A stretch of 64,000 bases of DNA from Arthrobacter sp. SLBN-112 (GCF_030944625.1 NZ_JAUSXY010000001.1:3596001-3660000), one strand, 5' to 3'. Positions 34,454 through 44,289 are shown, counted from the stretch's first letter. Made by a program: numbers and translations. Notes: generated by a model not told the origin, from the sequence alone.

Positions 34454-35575
34454 CTAAATCCCGTTCCCAAGAGCCATGGCCAGGAGTGAAGGACGGCTGT
34501 GGACTCCACAGGTCTGGAAGACGTGCTTGAACTGATCCTGAACGGTGTACTGACTCACTCCCTGGGCCTCAGCCATGGTTCCCGTATCCGCCCCCGTTGA
34601 AGCCAAACGCAACAGCTCACCTTGCCGGGGTGTCAGGCCAAAGGCCCGGGCGAACATATCCAGCCGGGACGAAGCGGAACAGCCCTGGATCGTCACCGCC
34701 AGCGGCGGACCTGCCGAATCAGGCGCTCCTGACGCCATTCGGGTGGCCCGCAGGGTGGCCCAACGCCCCGCACCAATGTTCACCCTGCCCTCCGCTTCGT
34801 GGCTATCCACGCCCGCCTCCCTGGCAAGAAGCTGGGCTGCAACATTCAACACCTCAGCAGGAACGTGATGGTGCGGGGACGGTCCTGGCTGCAACAACCG
34901 CAGCCAGTCGTCGACCGACGCAGTCTGTCCTGCTATGCGCAGGTCGTCGTCCAACGTCAGGACTGCCTGCGCCGGCAACGGATGCTCGCCGTTACGGACG
35001 GAGCCGTTGCCGAAAGAAGCAGTCCCTGGCGCCGCGTTCGCCCGGAACTCCCCGGCCACGGCCCTCCGCAGGCCTGCAGCTACTACTTCTGCAAGCGCAG
35101 CCAGATAGGAAGCCTCCTGGTCGCTGAATGCGCGGGAGTCACCCGTCCGCCACAGATCGAGCCAAGCCCAGCACCCGTACTTGTCGGAAAAGACCGTGGA
35201 AAGTACGTCCCGAACGCCATAGCGTTGCATCACACCGTTCCACACCGGGCTGCGGGCCAACTCCCCTTCTGTTGCCTGCAGCAGGGTTACGGCCGGAGAA
35301 GGCGCGCCCATCAGCACCGTCCATCGCGCAGGCCTGGAGAGGTACTTGAGGCGGACGAGCCGCGGCAGCTCCTGCGGGCAGGGAATCCTGGCCTGCGGGG
35401 CCATTGCCACCGTAGAACGGGGATCACAGAGAGGCCAAACATAAGCATCAAAGGGCACCGTCCGGGCCACCTCTGCCAGCACCGCCCTGCGGAGGGCCTG
35501 GTGGTCCAGTCGGGAGTCGACAACAAGATGCCGAATACGCTCTTGGCTCCGACTCTCAGCCCGGCCCCTGGTCAT
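34454..35575 (-). CDS. LuxR-family transcriptional regulator
   Basis: A 373-residue protein with a C-terminal LuxR-type helix-turn-helix (LTPRQGELLRLASTGADTGTMAEAQGVSQYTVQDQFKHVFQTCGVHSR). The recognition helix departs slightly from the norm (Q-Y-T-V-Q-D in place of the common S-x-x-T-V-x-x-H). The N-terminal two thirds look like a GAF-type sensor region (FDAYVWPLCDPRST..). The ATG at 35575 (MTRGRAESRSQ) is chosen because upstream sequence is not protein-like. It stands alone, convergent to the HNH gene, 154 bp from the divergent small gene at 35730. The signal and targets are unknown. Confidence 0.8.
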   Translation of the reverse strand: MTRGRAESRSQERIRHLVVDSRLDHQALRRAVLAEVARTVPFDAYVWPLCDPRSTVAMAPQARIPCPQELPRLVRLKYLSRPARWTVLMGAPSPAVTLLQATEGELARSPVWNGVMQRYGVRDVLSTVFSDKYGCWAWLDLWRTGDSRAFSDQEASYLAALAEVVAAGLRRAVAGEFRANAAPGTASFGNGSVRNGEHPLPAQAVLTLDDDLRIAGQTASVDDWLRLLQPGPSPHHHVPAEVLNVAAQLLAREAGVDSHEAEGRVNIGAGRWATLRATRMASGAPDSAGPPLAVTIQGCSASSRLDMFARAFGLTPRQGELLRLASTGADTGTMAEAQGVSQYTVQDQFKHVFQTCGVHSRPSLLAMALGNGI

Positions 35576-35729
35576 GTCCCCAGTATGCTCCCGTCTGCTT
35601 CGCAGCCGGCACACCGTTGCCCACCCAGATTTCTGGGATACCGCCTGCCCACCGGACCATCTAGCTTTGGCAACATATCCAGCCACCACACGCAGCCGCG
35701 AGTGGCGGGGAGAGTAAGGAGAGACAGGA

Positions 35730-36011
35730 ATGTACACCCTGCAAATCGAACACAGCATTACCGATTTCAGCACTTGGAGGTCGGCCTTTGACCGCGACCC
35801 GGTAGACAGAATCGCGTCCGGGGTACTGGCGCACAGAATAGGCCGCCCGGTCGGCGACCCCCACTACATCGTGGTTGAGTTGGACTTTGCCGATTTGGAC
35901 AAGGCGGAGCAATTGCTGGCCAACCTGCGGGAACATGTCTGGCAGTCCCCCGCCAACGCCCCGGCTCTTGCCGGAGCACCAACGACCCGCATCATCGAAG
36001 CGACGTCCTGA
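35730..36011 (+). CDS. Small hypothetical protein, possible ferredoxin-like (Dabb/ABM) fold
   Basis: A 93-residue protein beginning [27 protein letters not shown] with a strong AAGGAGAGACAGGA before the ATG. The opening pattern (strand, then D-F-x-x-W-x-x-A-F-D) is seen in small stress-responsive or monooxygenase-like ferredoxin-fold proteins, but there is no catalytic motif. Divergent from the LuxR regulator, it is a candidate target of that regulator. Confidence 0.7.
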   Translation: MYTLQIEHSITDFSTWRSAFDRDPVDRIASGVLAHRIGRPVGDPHYIVVELDFADLDKAEQLLANLREHVWQSPANAPALAGAPTTRIIEATS

Positions 36012-36019
36012 ACGCTCAA

Positions 36020-36529
36020 TCAGTCGCGGCGAAAGACCGAGCGCATGAACGGCTTGTAGGCAGAACCTCTTCCGTCCGTTCTTGCTTCCGGCGCGTCGCC
36101 GGCGTCGTCTTTGGCCAGGGATTTGAGTTCTGTGACGTGAGTCAGGACGTCGCCGTCCACGCGGATGGAGTGGCGTGTCCAGCCTCCGGCGCCGCGGCGT
36201 TCAACACGGAGGACGGGATCGTGCCAGGTACAGCGTGCCGCGGTACCCGGCGGAACCCCGGAACTGTCGATGTAGTACCAGAGCACGTCGTTATGGACGG
36301 GGTCGACGGTGAAGATGCCGTGGCCTTCGAAATGGCTGCCGTCGGGTTCGACGTGCCGGTAGCTCTGGACCACCCCCTGGCCCCCGGCCACTTGGCTGTA
36401 CGTCACTTCGGCATCCAAGCTGCGCTCCGGGCCCCAGGGACCGGCAGCCACAAGCGTGCTGCCGCGCCAGTGGCCCAACAGCGCGGACAACGCCGCATGT
36501 CCGCGTTGGAGTCCCGGACCCTGCACCAT
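36020..36529 (-). CDS. Hypothetical protein, DUF1579-like
   Basis: A 169-residue soluble protein with a lipocalin-like pattern (LSALLGHWRGSTLVAAGPW.. then VVQSYRHVEPDGSHFEGHGIFTVDPVHNDVLWYYIDSSG) that resembles DUF1579/THAP4-type small-molecule binding domains. A GGAGG ribosome site precedes the ATG. It is convergent with the small gene at 35730, with an 8-bp gap. The function is unknown. Confidence 0.65.
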   Translation of the reverse strand: MVQGPGLQRGHAALSALLGHWRGSTLVAAGPWGPERSLDAEVTYSQVAGGQGVVQSYRHVEPDGSHFEGHGIFTVDPVHNDVLWYYIDSSGVPPGTAARCTWHDPVLRVERRGAGGWTRHSIRVDGDVLTHVTELKSLAKDDAGDAPEARTDGRGSAYKPFMRSVFRRD

Positions 36530-36643
36530 CGCGCCGCCTCCTGCCCAACGACAAGCTGCTCATGGCCACCTGCCATTGGCATCCTGTAACTCAGGATGGA
36601 CCTTGCCGCACCATGACGCCAGTGCCGCTTCCCAGCCAGCTGC

Positions 36644-37987
36644 TTACAGCCCGAACGTCTCGTCTTCGTCGAACGGGCCCACAACGGTGACGGTGCGCGG
36701 CGCTGCGGCGAGTTCGGCGGCCAATTCCTGGACCTGCACTGCGGTGACGGCTTTGATTTGGCGCAGGGTTTCGTCGATGTCCTGGTATTCGCCGGAGACC
36801 AGTTCGGCACGGCCCAACCGGGACATCCGGGACCCGGTGTCCTCCAGTGCCAGGACTATCCCGCCCCCGAGCTGCCCTACGGCCTTGCGGAGTTCGTCCT
36901 CCGAAATGCCGTGCTCTGCGAGTTTGTCCAGCTCCACGGCCAGCAGTTCCAGCACCTGCCGGACCTTCGATGGCGTACAGCCCGCATACATCCCGAAGTA
37001 GCCGGCGTCGGCGTAGGACGATGCGAAGGAGTAAGTGGAATAGACCAGGCCGCGCTTCTCGCGGATCTCCTGGAACAGCCGGGAGGACATGCCGCCGCCC
37101 AAGACTGCGTTCAGGACACTCATCACGTAGCGGCGTTCATCCGTGGCAACGATGGTGGGGCACCCCATGATGATGTTGGCCTGTTCCACCGCGCGCTTGA
37201 CCACATGCAGGCCTGCCGTTCCGGTGATCAGGGCGCGGTCCGTGGGACGCCGGCTGACCGGGGCCGCATCCGGTTCAAGCGACCAACCGGCAGACTCAAG
37301 GGCGTCCACCACAAGTCCGCAGACAACCGCGTGGTCCAGGCCGCCCGCGGCCGTGATCACCAGTTCCTCGGGCTTGTAGTACCTGCGGTAGTGGTCCCAC
37401 ACCGAGTCGCGGGCCACGGCCTTGATCGCCGCGGGGGTACCGCCGATCGGCCGGCCCAGCGGGTGGCTGCCCAGCACAGCGGCAACAAAGTGTTCGTGCG
37501 CAACATCGGTGGGGTCATCGCTGTCCATGGCGATTTCCTCGAGGATGACGTCGCGTTCCTGCTCCATCTCATCCGGGTCCAGGACTGCGCCGGTGATCAT
37601 GTCCGCGATGACGTCGATCGCCATGGGCAGGTCCGAATCCAGGACACGGGCAAAGTAGCAGGTGCTTTCCTTGGCGGTGGCTGCGTTCGATTCGCCGCCC
37701 ACCTCGTCGAACGCCGAAGCGATCTCCAGGGCGGTGCGCCGCCTGGTGCCCTTGAACAGCAGGTGCTCAAGGAAGTGCGTGGACCCGTGCTGGCCGGGCG
37801 CCTCGTCACGGGACCCGACGCCCACCCAGAACCCGATCGTGGCCGACCGCTGGCCCGGCATCGCTTCGGTCAGTACCCGCACTCCCCCCGGCAGCACGGA
37901 ACGGCGGACCTCGGACCCGCCGTCGGAGCCATGGACCAGGGTGTCGCCGGCGTGGTTCTGCTCAAGCGGCAGGGGTACAACAGTCAT
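36644..37987 (-). CDS. M16 family zinc metallopeptidase
   Basis: A 447-residue peptidase of the mitochondrial-processing-peptidase-like group. The inverted zinc motif HFLEH (in STHFLEHLLFKG, near residue 70) and the downstream glutamate region (NAATAKEST.., EMEQERDVILEEI) are in place. The second half has the inactive-like domain (GGGMSSRLFQEIREKRGLVYSTYSF). This gene follows pnp in most actinobacteria, as here (109 bp after pnp). Its substrate is not established. Confidence 0.9.
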   Translation of the reverse strand: MTVVPLPLEQNHAGDTLVHGSDGGSEVRRSVLPGGVRVLTEAMPGQRSATIGFWVGVGSRDEAPGQHGSTHFLEHLLFKGTRRRTALEIASAFDEVGGESNAATAKESTCYFARVLDSDLPMAIDVIADMITGAVLDPDEMEQERDVILEEIAMDSDDPTDVAHEHFVAAVLGSHPLGRPIGGTPAAIKAVARDSVWDHYRRYYKPEELVITAAGGLDHAVVCGLVVDALESAGWSLEPDAAPVSRRPTDRALITGTAGLHVVKRAVEQANIIMGCPTIVATDERRYVMSVLNAVLGGGMSSRLFQEIREKRGLVYSTYSFASSYADAGYFGMYAGCTPSKVRQVLELLAVELDKLAEHGISEDELRKAVGQLGGGIVLALEDTGSRMSRLGRAELVSGEYQDIDETLRQIKAVTAVQVQELAAELAAAPRTVTVVGPFDEDETFGL

Positions 37988-38032
37988 TGAAGCCTTTCAG
38001 GACGGGCAGCCGGATCTGGCTGCCATCGTAAC

Positions 38033-38071
38033 AGCGGCGGGACCGGTGGATCATCCACCGGTCCCGCCGCT
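38033..38071 (-). terminator. Strong hairpin after pnp
   Basis: Nineteen-base perfect arms (AGCGGCGGGACCGGTGGAT and its complement) with a one-base centre lie between the pnp stop and the M16 peptidase start. There is no T-run, which is common for actinobacterial terminators; it may instead stabilise the pnp 3' end while allowing read-through. Confidence 0.75.
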
Positions 38072-38096
38072 TCATGCTTGTGCCCAGCGAGGGCTG

Positions 38097-40355
38097 TTAG
38101 ACGTCAGCGCCTTCAGCGGGCTCCGAAGCGTGGGCGCGCTCGGTGTCGGCCGGAGCCTCTTCCTCGGCGACCACCGGGGCGAGCGACAGCTTGCCGCGGT
38201 CATCGATCTTGGTGATTTCCACCTGGACCTTCTGGCCCACGGAGACGACATCTTCCACATTGTCAACGCGCTTGCCGTTGGCCAGCTTGCGGAGCTCGGA
38301 GATGTGCAGGAGGCCGTCCTTGCCCGGGGTCAGCGATACGAAGGCACCGAAGGTGGTGGTCTTGACGACCGTACCCAGGTAGCGCTCGCCGATTTCCGGG
38401 ACCTGCGGGTTGGCGATGGCGTTGATGGCGGAGCGTGCTGCGTCTGCAGACGGACCGTTGGTGGCGCCAATGTAGACGGTGCCGTCGTCCTCGATGGAGA
38501 TGTCGGCGCCGGTGTCTTCCTGGATCTGGTTGATCATCTTGCCCTTGGGGCCGATGACCTCGCCGATCTTGTCCACGGGAATCTTGACGGCGATGACGCG
38601 CGGTGCGAACTCTGAGAGCTCGTCCGGGGTGTCAATGGCCGAGTTGATGACCTCGAGGATGTGCAGGCGTGCTTCACGGGCCTGCTTCAGCGCTGCCGCC
38701 AGCACCGAGGCGGGGATGCCGTCGAGCTTGGTGTCCAGCTGGATCGCCGTGACGAACTCGGAAGTACCGGCAACCTTGAAGTCCATGTCACCAAAGGCGT
38801 CTTCGGCACCGAGGATGTCAGTGAGGGCTGCGTAGCGGGTCTGGCCGTCCACCTGGTCGGAGACCAGGCCCATGGCGATACCGGCAACTGCCGCCTTCAG
38901 CGGCACACCGGCGTTCAGCAGGGACAGGGTTGAGGCGCAAACGGAACCCATCGACGTCGAACCGTTGGAGCTGAGAGCCTCAGACACCTGGCGGATGGCG
39001 TACGGGAACTCCTCGCGGGACGGCAGTACCGGAACAATGGCGCGCTCTGCAAGGGCACCGTGGCCGATTTCGCGGCGCTTGGGCGAACCAACACGGCCGG
39101 TCTCGCCTGTGGAGTACGGCGGGAAGTTGTAGTTGTGCATGTAGCGCTTGCGCGTCACCGGCGACAGCGAATCGATCTGCTGCTCCATCTTGAGCATGTT
39201 CAGCGTGGTGACACCCATGATCTGGGTCTCGCCGCGCTCGAAGATGGCGGAACCGTGAACGCGGGGCAGGACCTCGACCTCGGCGGTGAGCTGGCGGATG
39301 TCCGTCAGGCCGCGGCCGTCGATGCGGATCTGGTCCTTGAGGATGCGCTGGCGGACCACGTGCTTGGTGACGGAGCGGAACGCAGCGGACAGTTCCTTTT
39401 CGCGGCCTTCGAACTGGCCGGACAGGCCAGCGATGACCTCGTCCTTGAGTGCGTCGGAAGCGTTGTCGCGTTCCTGCTTGTCGGCGATCTGGAAGACGGC
39501 TGCAAGCTTGTCTGCTGCAGCGGATTCGACGGCGGCGTACGCGTCATCTTCGTAGTCCAGGAAGACCGGGAACTCGACGGTGGGCTTCGCAGCGCGGGCG
39601 GCGAGATCGGCCTGCGCATCGCAGAGAGCCTTGATGAACGGCTTGGCGGCCTCGAGGCCCTCGGCTACAACCTCTTCGGTGGGGGCGGTGGCGCCCTGTT
39701 CCTTGATGAGGTTCCAGGAGTTGTCGGTGGCTTCGGCTTCAACCATCATGATGGCGACGTCGTCACCGGCAACGCGGCCGGCGACCACCATGTTGAAGAC
39801 CGAGTTCTCCAGCTGGGAGTGCTTGGGGAACGCGACCCACTGGGAGCCGTTTTCGTCGTTCACCAGGGCAACGCGGACGCCGCCGATGGGGCCGGAGAAC
39901 GGGAGGCCGGACAGCTGGGTGGACATCGAAGAGGCGTTGATGGCCACGACGTCGTAAAGCTCGTCGGGGTTGATGGCCAGGACGGTCACCACGATCTGGA
40001 CCTCGTTGCGCAGGCCCTTGATGAAGGCGGGGCGCAGCGGGCGGTCCATCAGGCGGCAAGCCAGGATGGCTTCGGTGGACGGGCGGCCTTCGCGGCGGAA
40101 GAACGAGCCCGGGATGCGGCCGGCAGCGTACATGCGCTCTTCGACATCGACCGTGAGCGGGAAGAAGTCGAAGCCTTCGCGCGGGTGCTTGCCGGCGGTG
40201 GTGGCGGACAGCAGCGCGGTGTCATCGTCGATGTACACCATGGCTGCGCCGGCGGCCTGCTTGGCGAGGCGGCCGGTTTCGAAGCGGATTACACGCTTGC
40301 CGAAGCGGCCATTGTCAATGACTGCCTCTGAGAACTGGATTTCGGGACCCTCCAA
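38097..40355 (-). CDS. pnp: Polyribonucleotide nucleotidyltransferase (PNPase)
   Basis: PNPase degrades RNA 3'-5' with phosphate. The protein (752 residues) has two RNase PH domains ([30 protein letters not shown]; the second with [16 protein letters not shown] and the catalytic [15 protein letters not shown]), a KH domain ([14 protein letters not shown]) and an S1 domain ([22 protein letters not shown]). The start is a TTG at 40355 ([12 protein letters not shown]) with GGAGGTGA six bases upstream; the frame upstream is open but not conserved. The rpsO-pnp order is typical. Confidence 0.95.
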   Translation of the reverse strand: MEGPEIQFSEAVIDNGRFGKRVIRFETGRLAKQAAGAAMVYIDDDTALLSATTAGKHPREGFDFFPLTVDVEERMYAAGRIPGSFFRREGRPSTEAILACRLMDRPLRPAFIKGLRNEVQIVVTVLAINPDELYDVVAINASSMSTQLSGLPFSGPIGGVRVALVNDENGSQWVAFPKHSQLENSVFNMVVAGRVAGDDVAIMMVEAEATDNSWNLIKEQGATAPTEEVVAEGLEAAKPFIKALCDAQADLAARAAKPTVEFPVFLDYEDDAYAAVESAAADKLAAVFQIADKQERDNASDALKDEVIAGLSGQFEGREKELSAAFRSVTKHVVRQRILKDQIRIDGRGLTDIRQLTAEVEVLPRVHGSAIFERGETQIMGVTTLNMLKMEQQIDSLSPVTRKRYMHNYNFPPYSTGETGRVGSPKRREIGHGALAERAIVPVLPSREEFPYAIRQVSEALSSNGSTSMGSVCASTLSLLNAGVPLKAAVAGIAMGLVSDQVDGQTRYAALTDILGAEDAFGDMDFKVAGTSEFVTAIQLDTKLDGIPASVLAAALKQAREARLHILEVINSAIDTPDELSEFAPRVIAVKIPVDKIGEVIGPKGKMINQIQEDTGADISIEDDGTVYIGATNGPSADAARSAINAIANPQVPEIGERYLGTVVKTTTFGAFVSLTPGKDGLLHISELRKLANGKRVDNVEDVVSVGQKVQVEITKIDDRGKLSLAPVVAEEEAPADTERAHASEPAEGADV

Positions 40356-40559
40356 GAGAGTCACCTCCGTTTCTGTTTCACGGAGATCCAGCCGCATCAA
40401 CCCAGCCCAGCATCTGTCTACTGGCCCTTGCACCCGGTCATCGATCGAGACCCACGGGCCGCCGGCTTCAGTCAACGAAGCCGTTCCCGGGGATCACTAC
40501 CGAGGACCGCGAATGCGTGATGCGGTTGATCCTCCTGTTTAGTTTTTCATTTGAAGAGA

Positions 40560-40587
40560 GCGGCCCGTTCCGGAGGGAAAGGGCCGC
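40560..40587 (-). terminator. Intercistronic hairpin between rpsO and pnp
   Basis: Seven-base arms (GCGGCCC / GGGCCGC) with a 14-base loop, 12 bases after the rpsO stop. It has no good T-run. In Escherichia coli the rpsO-pnp junction holds a terminator and RNase III site; this hairpin is a plausible counterpart for partial termination or processing. Confidence 0.55.
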
Positions 40588-40599
40588 CCCAAAGCCAGA

Positions 40600-40869
40600 C
40601 TAGCGGCGCAGGCCGAGGCGCTCGATGAGCGAACGGTAGCGGGCGATGTCAGTCTTCTTGAGGTAGCTCAGCATGCGCTTGCGACGACCAACCATGGCCA
40701 GCAGACCGCGCTGGGTGTGGTAATCGTGCTTGTGCTCCTTCATGTGCTCAGTCAGATCCTTGATCCGCTGGGTCAGGACCGCAACCTGGACCTCGGGCGA
40801 ACCCGTGTCGCCTTCGCCGGTTGCGTATTCCTTGATGATGGACTGCTTTACAGCGGCGTCAAGTGCCAC
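40600..40869 (-). CDS. rpsO: 30S ribosomal protein S15
   Basis: An 89-residue ribosomal protein that binds 16S rRNA early in small-subunit assembly. The sequence is typical ([35 protein letters not shown].., [23 protein letters not shown]). The GTG start at 40869 has AAGGAG seven bases upstream; longer frames upstream are not conserved. pnp follows 244 bp later. Confidence 0.97.
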   Translation of the reverse strand: MALDAAVKQSIIKEYATGEGDTGSPEVQVAVLTQRIKDLTEHMKEHKHDYHTQRGLLAMVGRRKRMLSYLKKTDIARYRSLIERLGLRR

Positions 40870-41080
40870 AATAACTCCTTGGGAATGTGCCGTGAGGGCC
40901 CAGGTCAGAAGTTCACTGCCGGGTCTGCCGTGCACGTCCTGCTCCGGAAACCGGGGAAAGCCGCAACGTCAGGACCCAGCCGCCACGGACTGCAGCCGGA
41001 TCCATCGTCCAGTTTACCGGCCCGGGCCTAACCTTGTCGAAACAGTGCGGGCGGAGCCGCCGCCCGGTCCGGTGCCGGCG

Positions 41081-42340
41081 TCAGCCCTGCAGCCGGTCCC
41101 GGATCGCCGCCATGCCCTGAAGCACTTCGGCGAAGCTGGTACTCAGCGGCGACAGGCCTACCCGGATGCCATGCGGTGAGCGGAAGTCCGGGATGACATC
41201 ACCACCCCAGAGAGCTTCCACTGTGGCTTTACTGAAGGCCGGATGGTCCACGGTGATGTGGCCGCCCCGCTCCCCCGGATCCCTGGGCGAGGCAAGTTCG
41301 GCACCCAGCGGGGCCAGCCAGGCGTCGAAAACGTCGATGGCGAAGGCCGTCAGGGCGACGGACTTTTCCCGGATCGCGGCCATCGAGGCTTCCTCGATGA
41401 GGTCGAGGGTGCCCTGCATGGCGATCATGCCGAAGATGGCGGGGGTGCCGCTAAGGAAGCCGCGGATGCCTGCGGCCGGTTCATATCCGGCGGCCATCTC
41501 GAAGGCGTCCTTGCGGCCCATCCAGCCCCAGATGGGCTGGTTGAGCGCCGGCAGGTGCCGGGCATTGACGTACGCGAAGGCGGGTGAGCCGGGTCCGCCG
41601 TTGAGGTACTTGTAGGTGCAGCCGGCGGCGAAGTCCACGCCCGCGGCGTCCAGGCCGATCTCCACCGACCCGGCGGAATGGCAAAGATCCCACACCACCA
41701 GCGCACCGGCGTCGTGCACTGCCGCGGTGATCCCCGGCAGGTCCGCCAGGTGTCCTGAGCGGTAGGCGATCTGGCTGAGGAGGACGACGGCGGTGCGCGG
41801 CCCGGTGGCTTGGCGCACCTGGTCAAGGGTCACGCCGGCGGCCGGGTCGGGATCGATCCAGCGGAGGGTCAAGCCTTCTTCGAGGGCGATTCCCTCCACC
41901 AGGTAGCGGTCCGTGGGAAAGTTCCCGGTATCCAGCACGAGCTCGTTGCGGTCCGGGTCCTGCACGGCCGCGAGGGCGGCGCGGAGCAGCTTGTAGAGCA
42001 CCACGGTGGTGGAATCGGCGATGATCGTTTGTCCCGGAGCGGCTCCCAGGACCGCGCGGCCCAGCTGGTCCCCAATGGCCTCCGGCATAGTCAGCCACTG
42101 TTCGTCCCAGCCGCGGATGAGCCGCCCGCCCCACTCGTTCCGGACGAAGGCGGCGACGTCGTCGGCGGTCCTCTTCAGGGGCCTGCCCAAGGAGTTGCCG
42201 TCAAGGTAGGACAGCGGGGTGTCCGTTCCGATGAAGTGGTCCCGGTACCCCGCCAGCGGGTCCTGGCGGTCCAGCTCCCCGGCCCGCTCGCGGAGCGCTT
42301 GCAGGGGAACGCCGGTGGGGTTTTCCTGGTGGGTGCTCAT
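41081..42340 (-). CDS. kynU: Kynureninase
   Basis: A PLP enzyme cleaving kynurenine to anthranilate and alanine. The fold type I motifs are present: YLDGNSLGRPLK near the start, the aspartate motif VVWDLCHSAGSVEIGLDAAGVDFAAG and the Schiff-base lysine in CTYKYLNGGPG. It has 419 residues. The ATG overlaps the kynA stop by 4 bp (ATGA), so the pair is translationally coupled. The formamidase step (kynB) is not encoded next to it. Confidence 0.95.
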   Translation of the reverse strand: MSTHQENPTGVPLQALRERAGELDRQDPLAGYRDHFIGTDTPLSYLDGNSLGRPLKRTADDVAAFVRNEWGGRLIRGWDEQWLTMPEAIGDQLGRAVLGAAPGQTIIADSTTVVLYKLLRAALAAVQDPDRNELVLDTGNFPTDRYLVEGIALEEGLTLRWIDPDPAAGVTLDQVRQATGPRTAVVLLSQIAYRSGHLADLPGITAAVHDAGALVVWDLCHSAGSVEIGLDAAGVDFAAGCTYKYLNGGPGSPAFAYVNARHLPALNQPIWGWMGRKDAFEMAAGYEPAAGIRGFLSGTPAIFGMIAMQGTLDLIEEASMAAIREKSVALTAFAIDVFDAWLAPLGAELASPRDPGERGGHITVDHPAFSKATVEALWGGDVIPDFRSPHGIRVGLSPLSTSFAEVLQGMAAIRDRLQG

Positions 42341-43191
42341 TGTCCGATCTCCGTCCTGACAGCGAATAGTTCCGGGAAGAACGTCAGCTCCAGCGCCTTC
42401 TGCAGGAAGGTGACCCCGCTGGAGCCGCCAGTGCCTGTCTTCATGCCGATGGTCCGCTGGACGGTGCGCAGGTGCCTGAAGCGCCAGAGCTGGAAGTTGT
42501 CCTCCAGGTCGACCAGTTCCTCGCATGCCTCGTAGGCCGCCCAGTTCTCCGCGGCGTTCTCGTAGATGTGCTTGAAGAGCGGCACCAGGCCCGGGGTGAA
42601 CTCGTGGGCCCGGGTTACGTCCCGGTCCAGGACCGCGGCGGGCACGTCGAATCCGTGTCGGGAGAGGTAAGCCAGGAATTCGTCGTAGATGCTGGGTGCG
42701 GCGAGCAGGTCCGCCAGCATGGCGTGTGCCTCGGGATCGGATTCGAAGACCGGCAGCATCTTGCGGTTCTTGTTTCCCAGCACGAACTCGACGGCCCGGT
42801 ACTGGGCGGACTGGAAGCCCGACGAGTTGCCCAGGAAGCCGCGGAACTGCGAATACTCGGTGGGTGTCAGGGTGGCCAGCACGGACCATTGTTCGGTGAG
42901 GGTCTTCTGGATGTGCTTGACCCGGGCAATGCCCTTCAGTGCCGACCCAAGGTCGTCTGTCCGGAGCCACGCGGCAGCGCTTCGCAACTCGTGCAGGACC
43001 AGCTTCAGCCACAGCTCCGTGGTCTGGTGCTGGATGATGAACAGCAGCTCATCGTGGTGTTCGGGCTCGCTGACAGGCTTCTGGGCACTGAGCAGCGTGG
43101 GCAGCTGCAGGTAGGAGGCGTAGCTCATCCGCGAGCTGAAGTCGCGGACGATCCCTTCGTCGAGCTTGCGGGTGTTCTTTTGGACGGACAC
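42337..43191 (-). CDS. kynA: Tryptophan 2,3-dioxygenase
   Basis: A haem enzyme that opens the indole ring of tryptophan to N-formylkynurenine. Family motifs include YLQLPTLLSAQKP, HDELLFIIQHQTTELWLKL, FRGFLGNSSGFQS and the haem-ligand histidine region LWRFRHLRTVQRTIG. It has 284 residues and a GTG start with AAAGG upstream. With kynU it sends tryptophan to anthranilate. Its place between ribF and rpsO interrupts a gene order that is otherwise conserved in actinobacteria. Confidence 0.95.
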   Translation of the reverse strand: MSVQKNTRKLDEGIVRDFSSRMSYASYLQLPTLLSAQKPVSEPEHHDELLFIIQHQTTELWLKLVLHELRSAAAWLRTDDLGSALKGIARVKHIQKTLTEQWSVLATLTPTEYSQFRGFLGNSSGFQSAQYRAVEFVLGNKNRKMLPVFESDPEAHAMLADLLAAPSIYDEFLAYLSRHGFDVPAAVLDRDVTRAHEFTPGLVPLFKHIYENAAENWAAYEACEELVDLEDNFQLWRFRHLRTVQRTIGMKTGTGGSSGVTFLQKALELTFFPELFAVRTEIGQ

Positions 43192-43227
43192 GCACTGCCT
43201 TTCGTTGTTGTGGCCCGGGCAGTGCTG

Positions 43228-44211
43228 TCAGCGGCCGCCCAGGAGCTGGTGGGCCTGGGCCACATCAAGCCGCATCTGGTCCACCAGTGCCTCAGGGCCA
43301 CGATAGGCCACCATGCCCCGCAGCCGTTCGACGAATTCCACGATCACTGTCTGGCCGTACAGATCGAAGTCCTCCACGGCTTCCTTGGGCCTGTCGATGA
43401 CGTGCGCCTCGACTTGCCGGCTGACGCCGTCGAACGTGGGATTGGAGCCCACCGAGATCGCGGCCGGCCACCGCGTTCCGGCCTGGTCAACCAGCCAGCC
43501 TGCGTAGATGCCGTCGGCCGGGATCAGTCCAGTGGCATTGGGAGCGAGGTTTGCGGTGGGAAAGCCGAGCGCCCTGCCACGGGCGGCACCGTGGACCACT
43601 TCGCCACGCATCCGGTGGGGCCGGCCCAGCACGGCGGCGGCGGTGGCGACGTCGCCCTCCTGCAAGGCCTCGCGCACCCAGGTGGACGAGCAGCGCCGGT
43701 CGGTGGCGGCATCGTCATGCAGGGGGTAGCCCTCGGAGCCGAATTCGCTGATCACCTGGACGTCGAAGCCGAACTTTTCGCCCAGCGCCTTCATGGTGTC
43801 CAGGTCTCCGGAGTTGCCCCGGCCGAAGCGGGCGTCGTGGCCGATCACCACGTGGCTGGCGTGCAGGCAGTCCACCAGGTACTGCTCCACGAACTCCTCG
43901 GCGGTCAGGCTGGCAAGGTCCAGTGAGTATTTGACCACCAGGACGGCGTCAAGGCCGAGCTCGCCCAGGGCCTCCAGCTTGTCCTCCAGGCCCATGATCA
44001 GCTCCGGCGCGGTTTCGGGGCGGTGGATCAGCGCCGGGTGGGGATCGAAGGTGACGGCCACAGCCTTGGCGTGCGCGAGGCGGGCCGAGCGGATCAGCTG
44101 GGACAGCACCTGCTGGTGGCCGCGGTGAACGCCATCGAAGTTGCCGAAAGTGACAACGGATGGGCCGAAGTCCGCCGGGACATCGGACGGATCGTTCCAG
44201 ATGTAGACCAT
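43228..44211 (-). CDS. ribF: Bifunctional riboflavin kinase / FAD synthetase
   Basis: RibF phosphorylates riboflavin to FMN and adenylates it to FAD. The N-terminal nucleotidyltransferase domain has VVTFGNFDGVHRGHQ and the STWVREAL motif. The C-terminal kinase domain has GRALGFPTANL and GVSSNPTF-like VGSNPTFDG. The ATG at 44211 gives 327 residues; the upstream frame is not conserved. truB and ribF are commonly neighbours, here with two small membrane genes between. Confidence 0.95.
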   Translation of the reverse strand: MVYIWNDPSDVPADFGPSVVTFGNFDGVHRGHQQVLSQLIRSARLAHAKAVAVTFDPHPALIHRPETAPELIMGLEDKLEALGELGLDAVLVVKYSLDLASLTAEEFVEQYLVDCLHASHVVIGHDARFGRGNSGDLDTMKALGEKFGFDVQVISEFGSEGYPLHDDAATDRRCSSTWVREALQEGDVATAAAVLGRPHRMRGEVVHGAARGRALGFPTANLAPNATGLIPADGIYAGWLVDQAGTRWPAAISVGSNPTFDGVSRQVEAHVIDRPKEAVEDFDLYGQTVIVEFVERLRGMVAYRGPEALVDQMRLDVAQAHQLLGGR

Positions 44212-44289
44212 CACCCTCGCCTTAAGCTGCCTGCAAAATCGGTGTTCCGGAGCCATGCCGGCCGCGGAACTCTTCAAGGTTACCCGGAT

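Noticed and set aside
40870..41080. A separate gene or RNA between rpsO and kynU
   Set aside because: The 211-bp gap shows only the rpsO ribosome site and GC-rich sequence; the short frames have no start signals.
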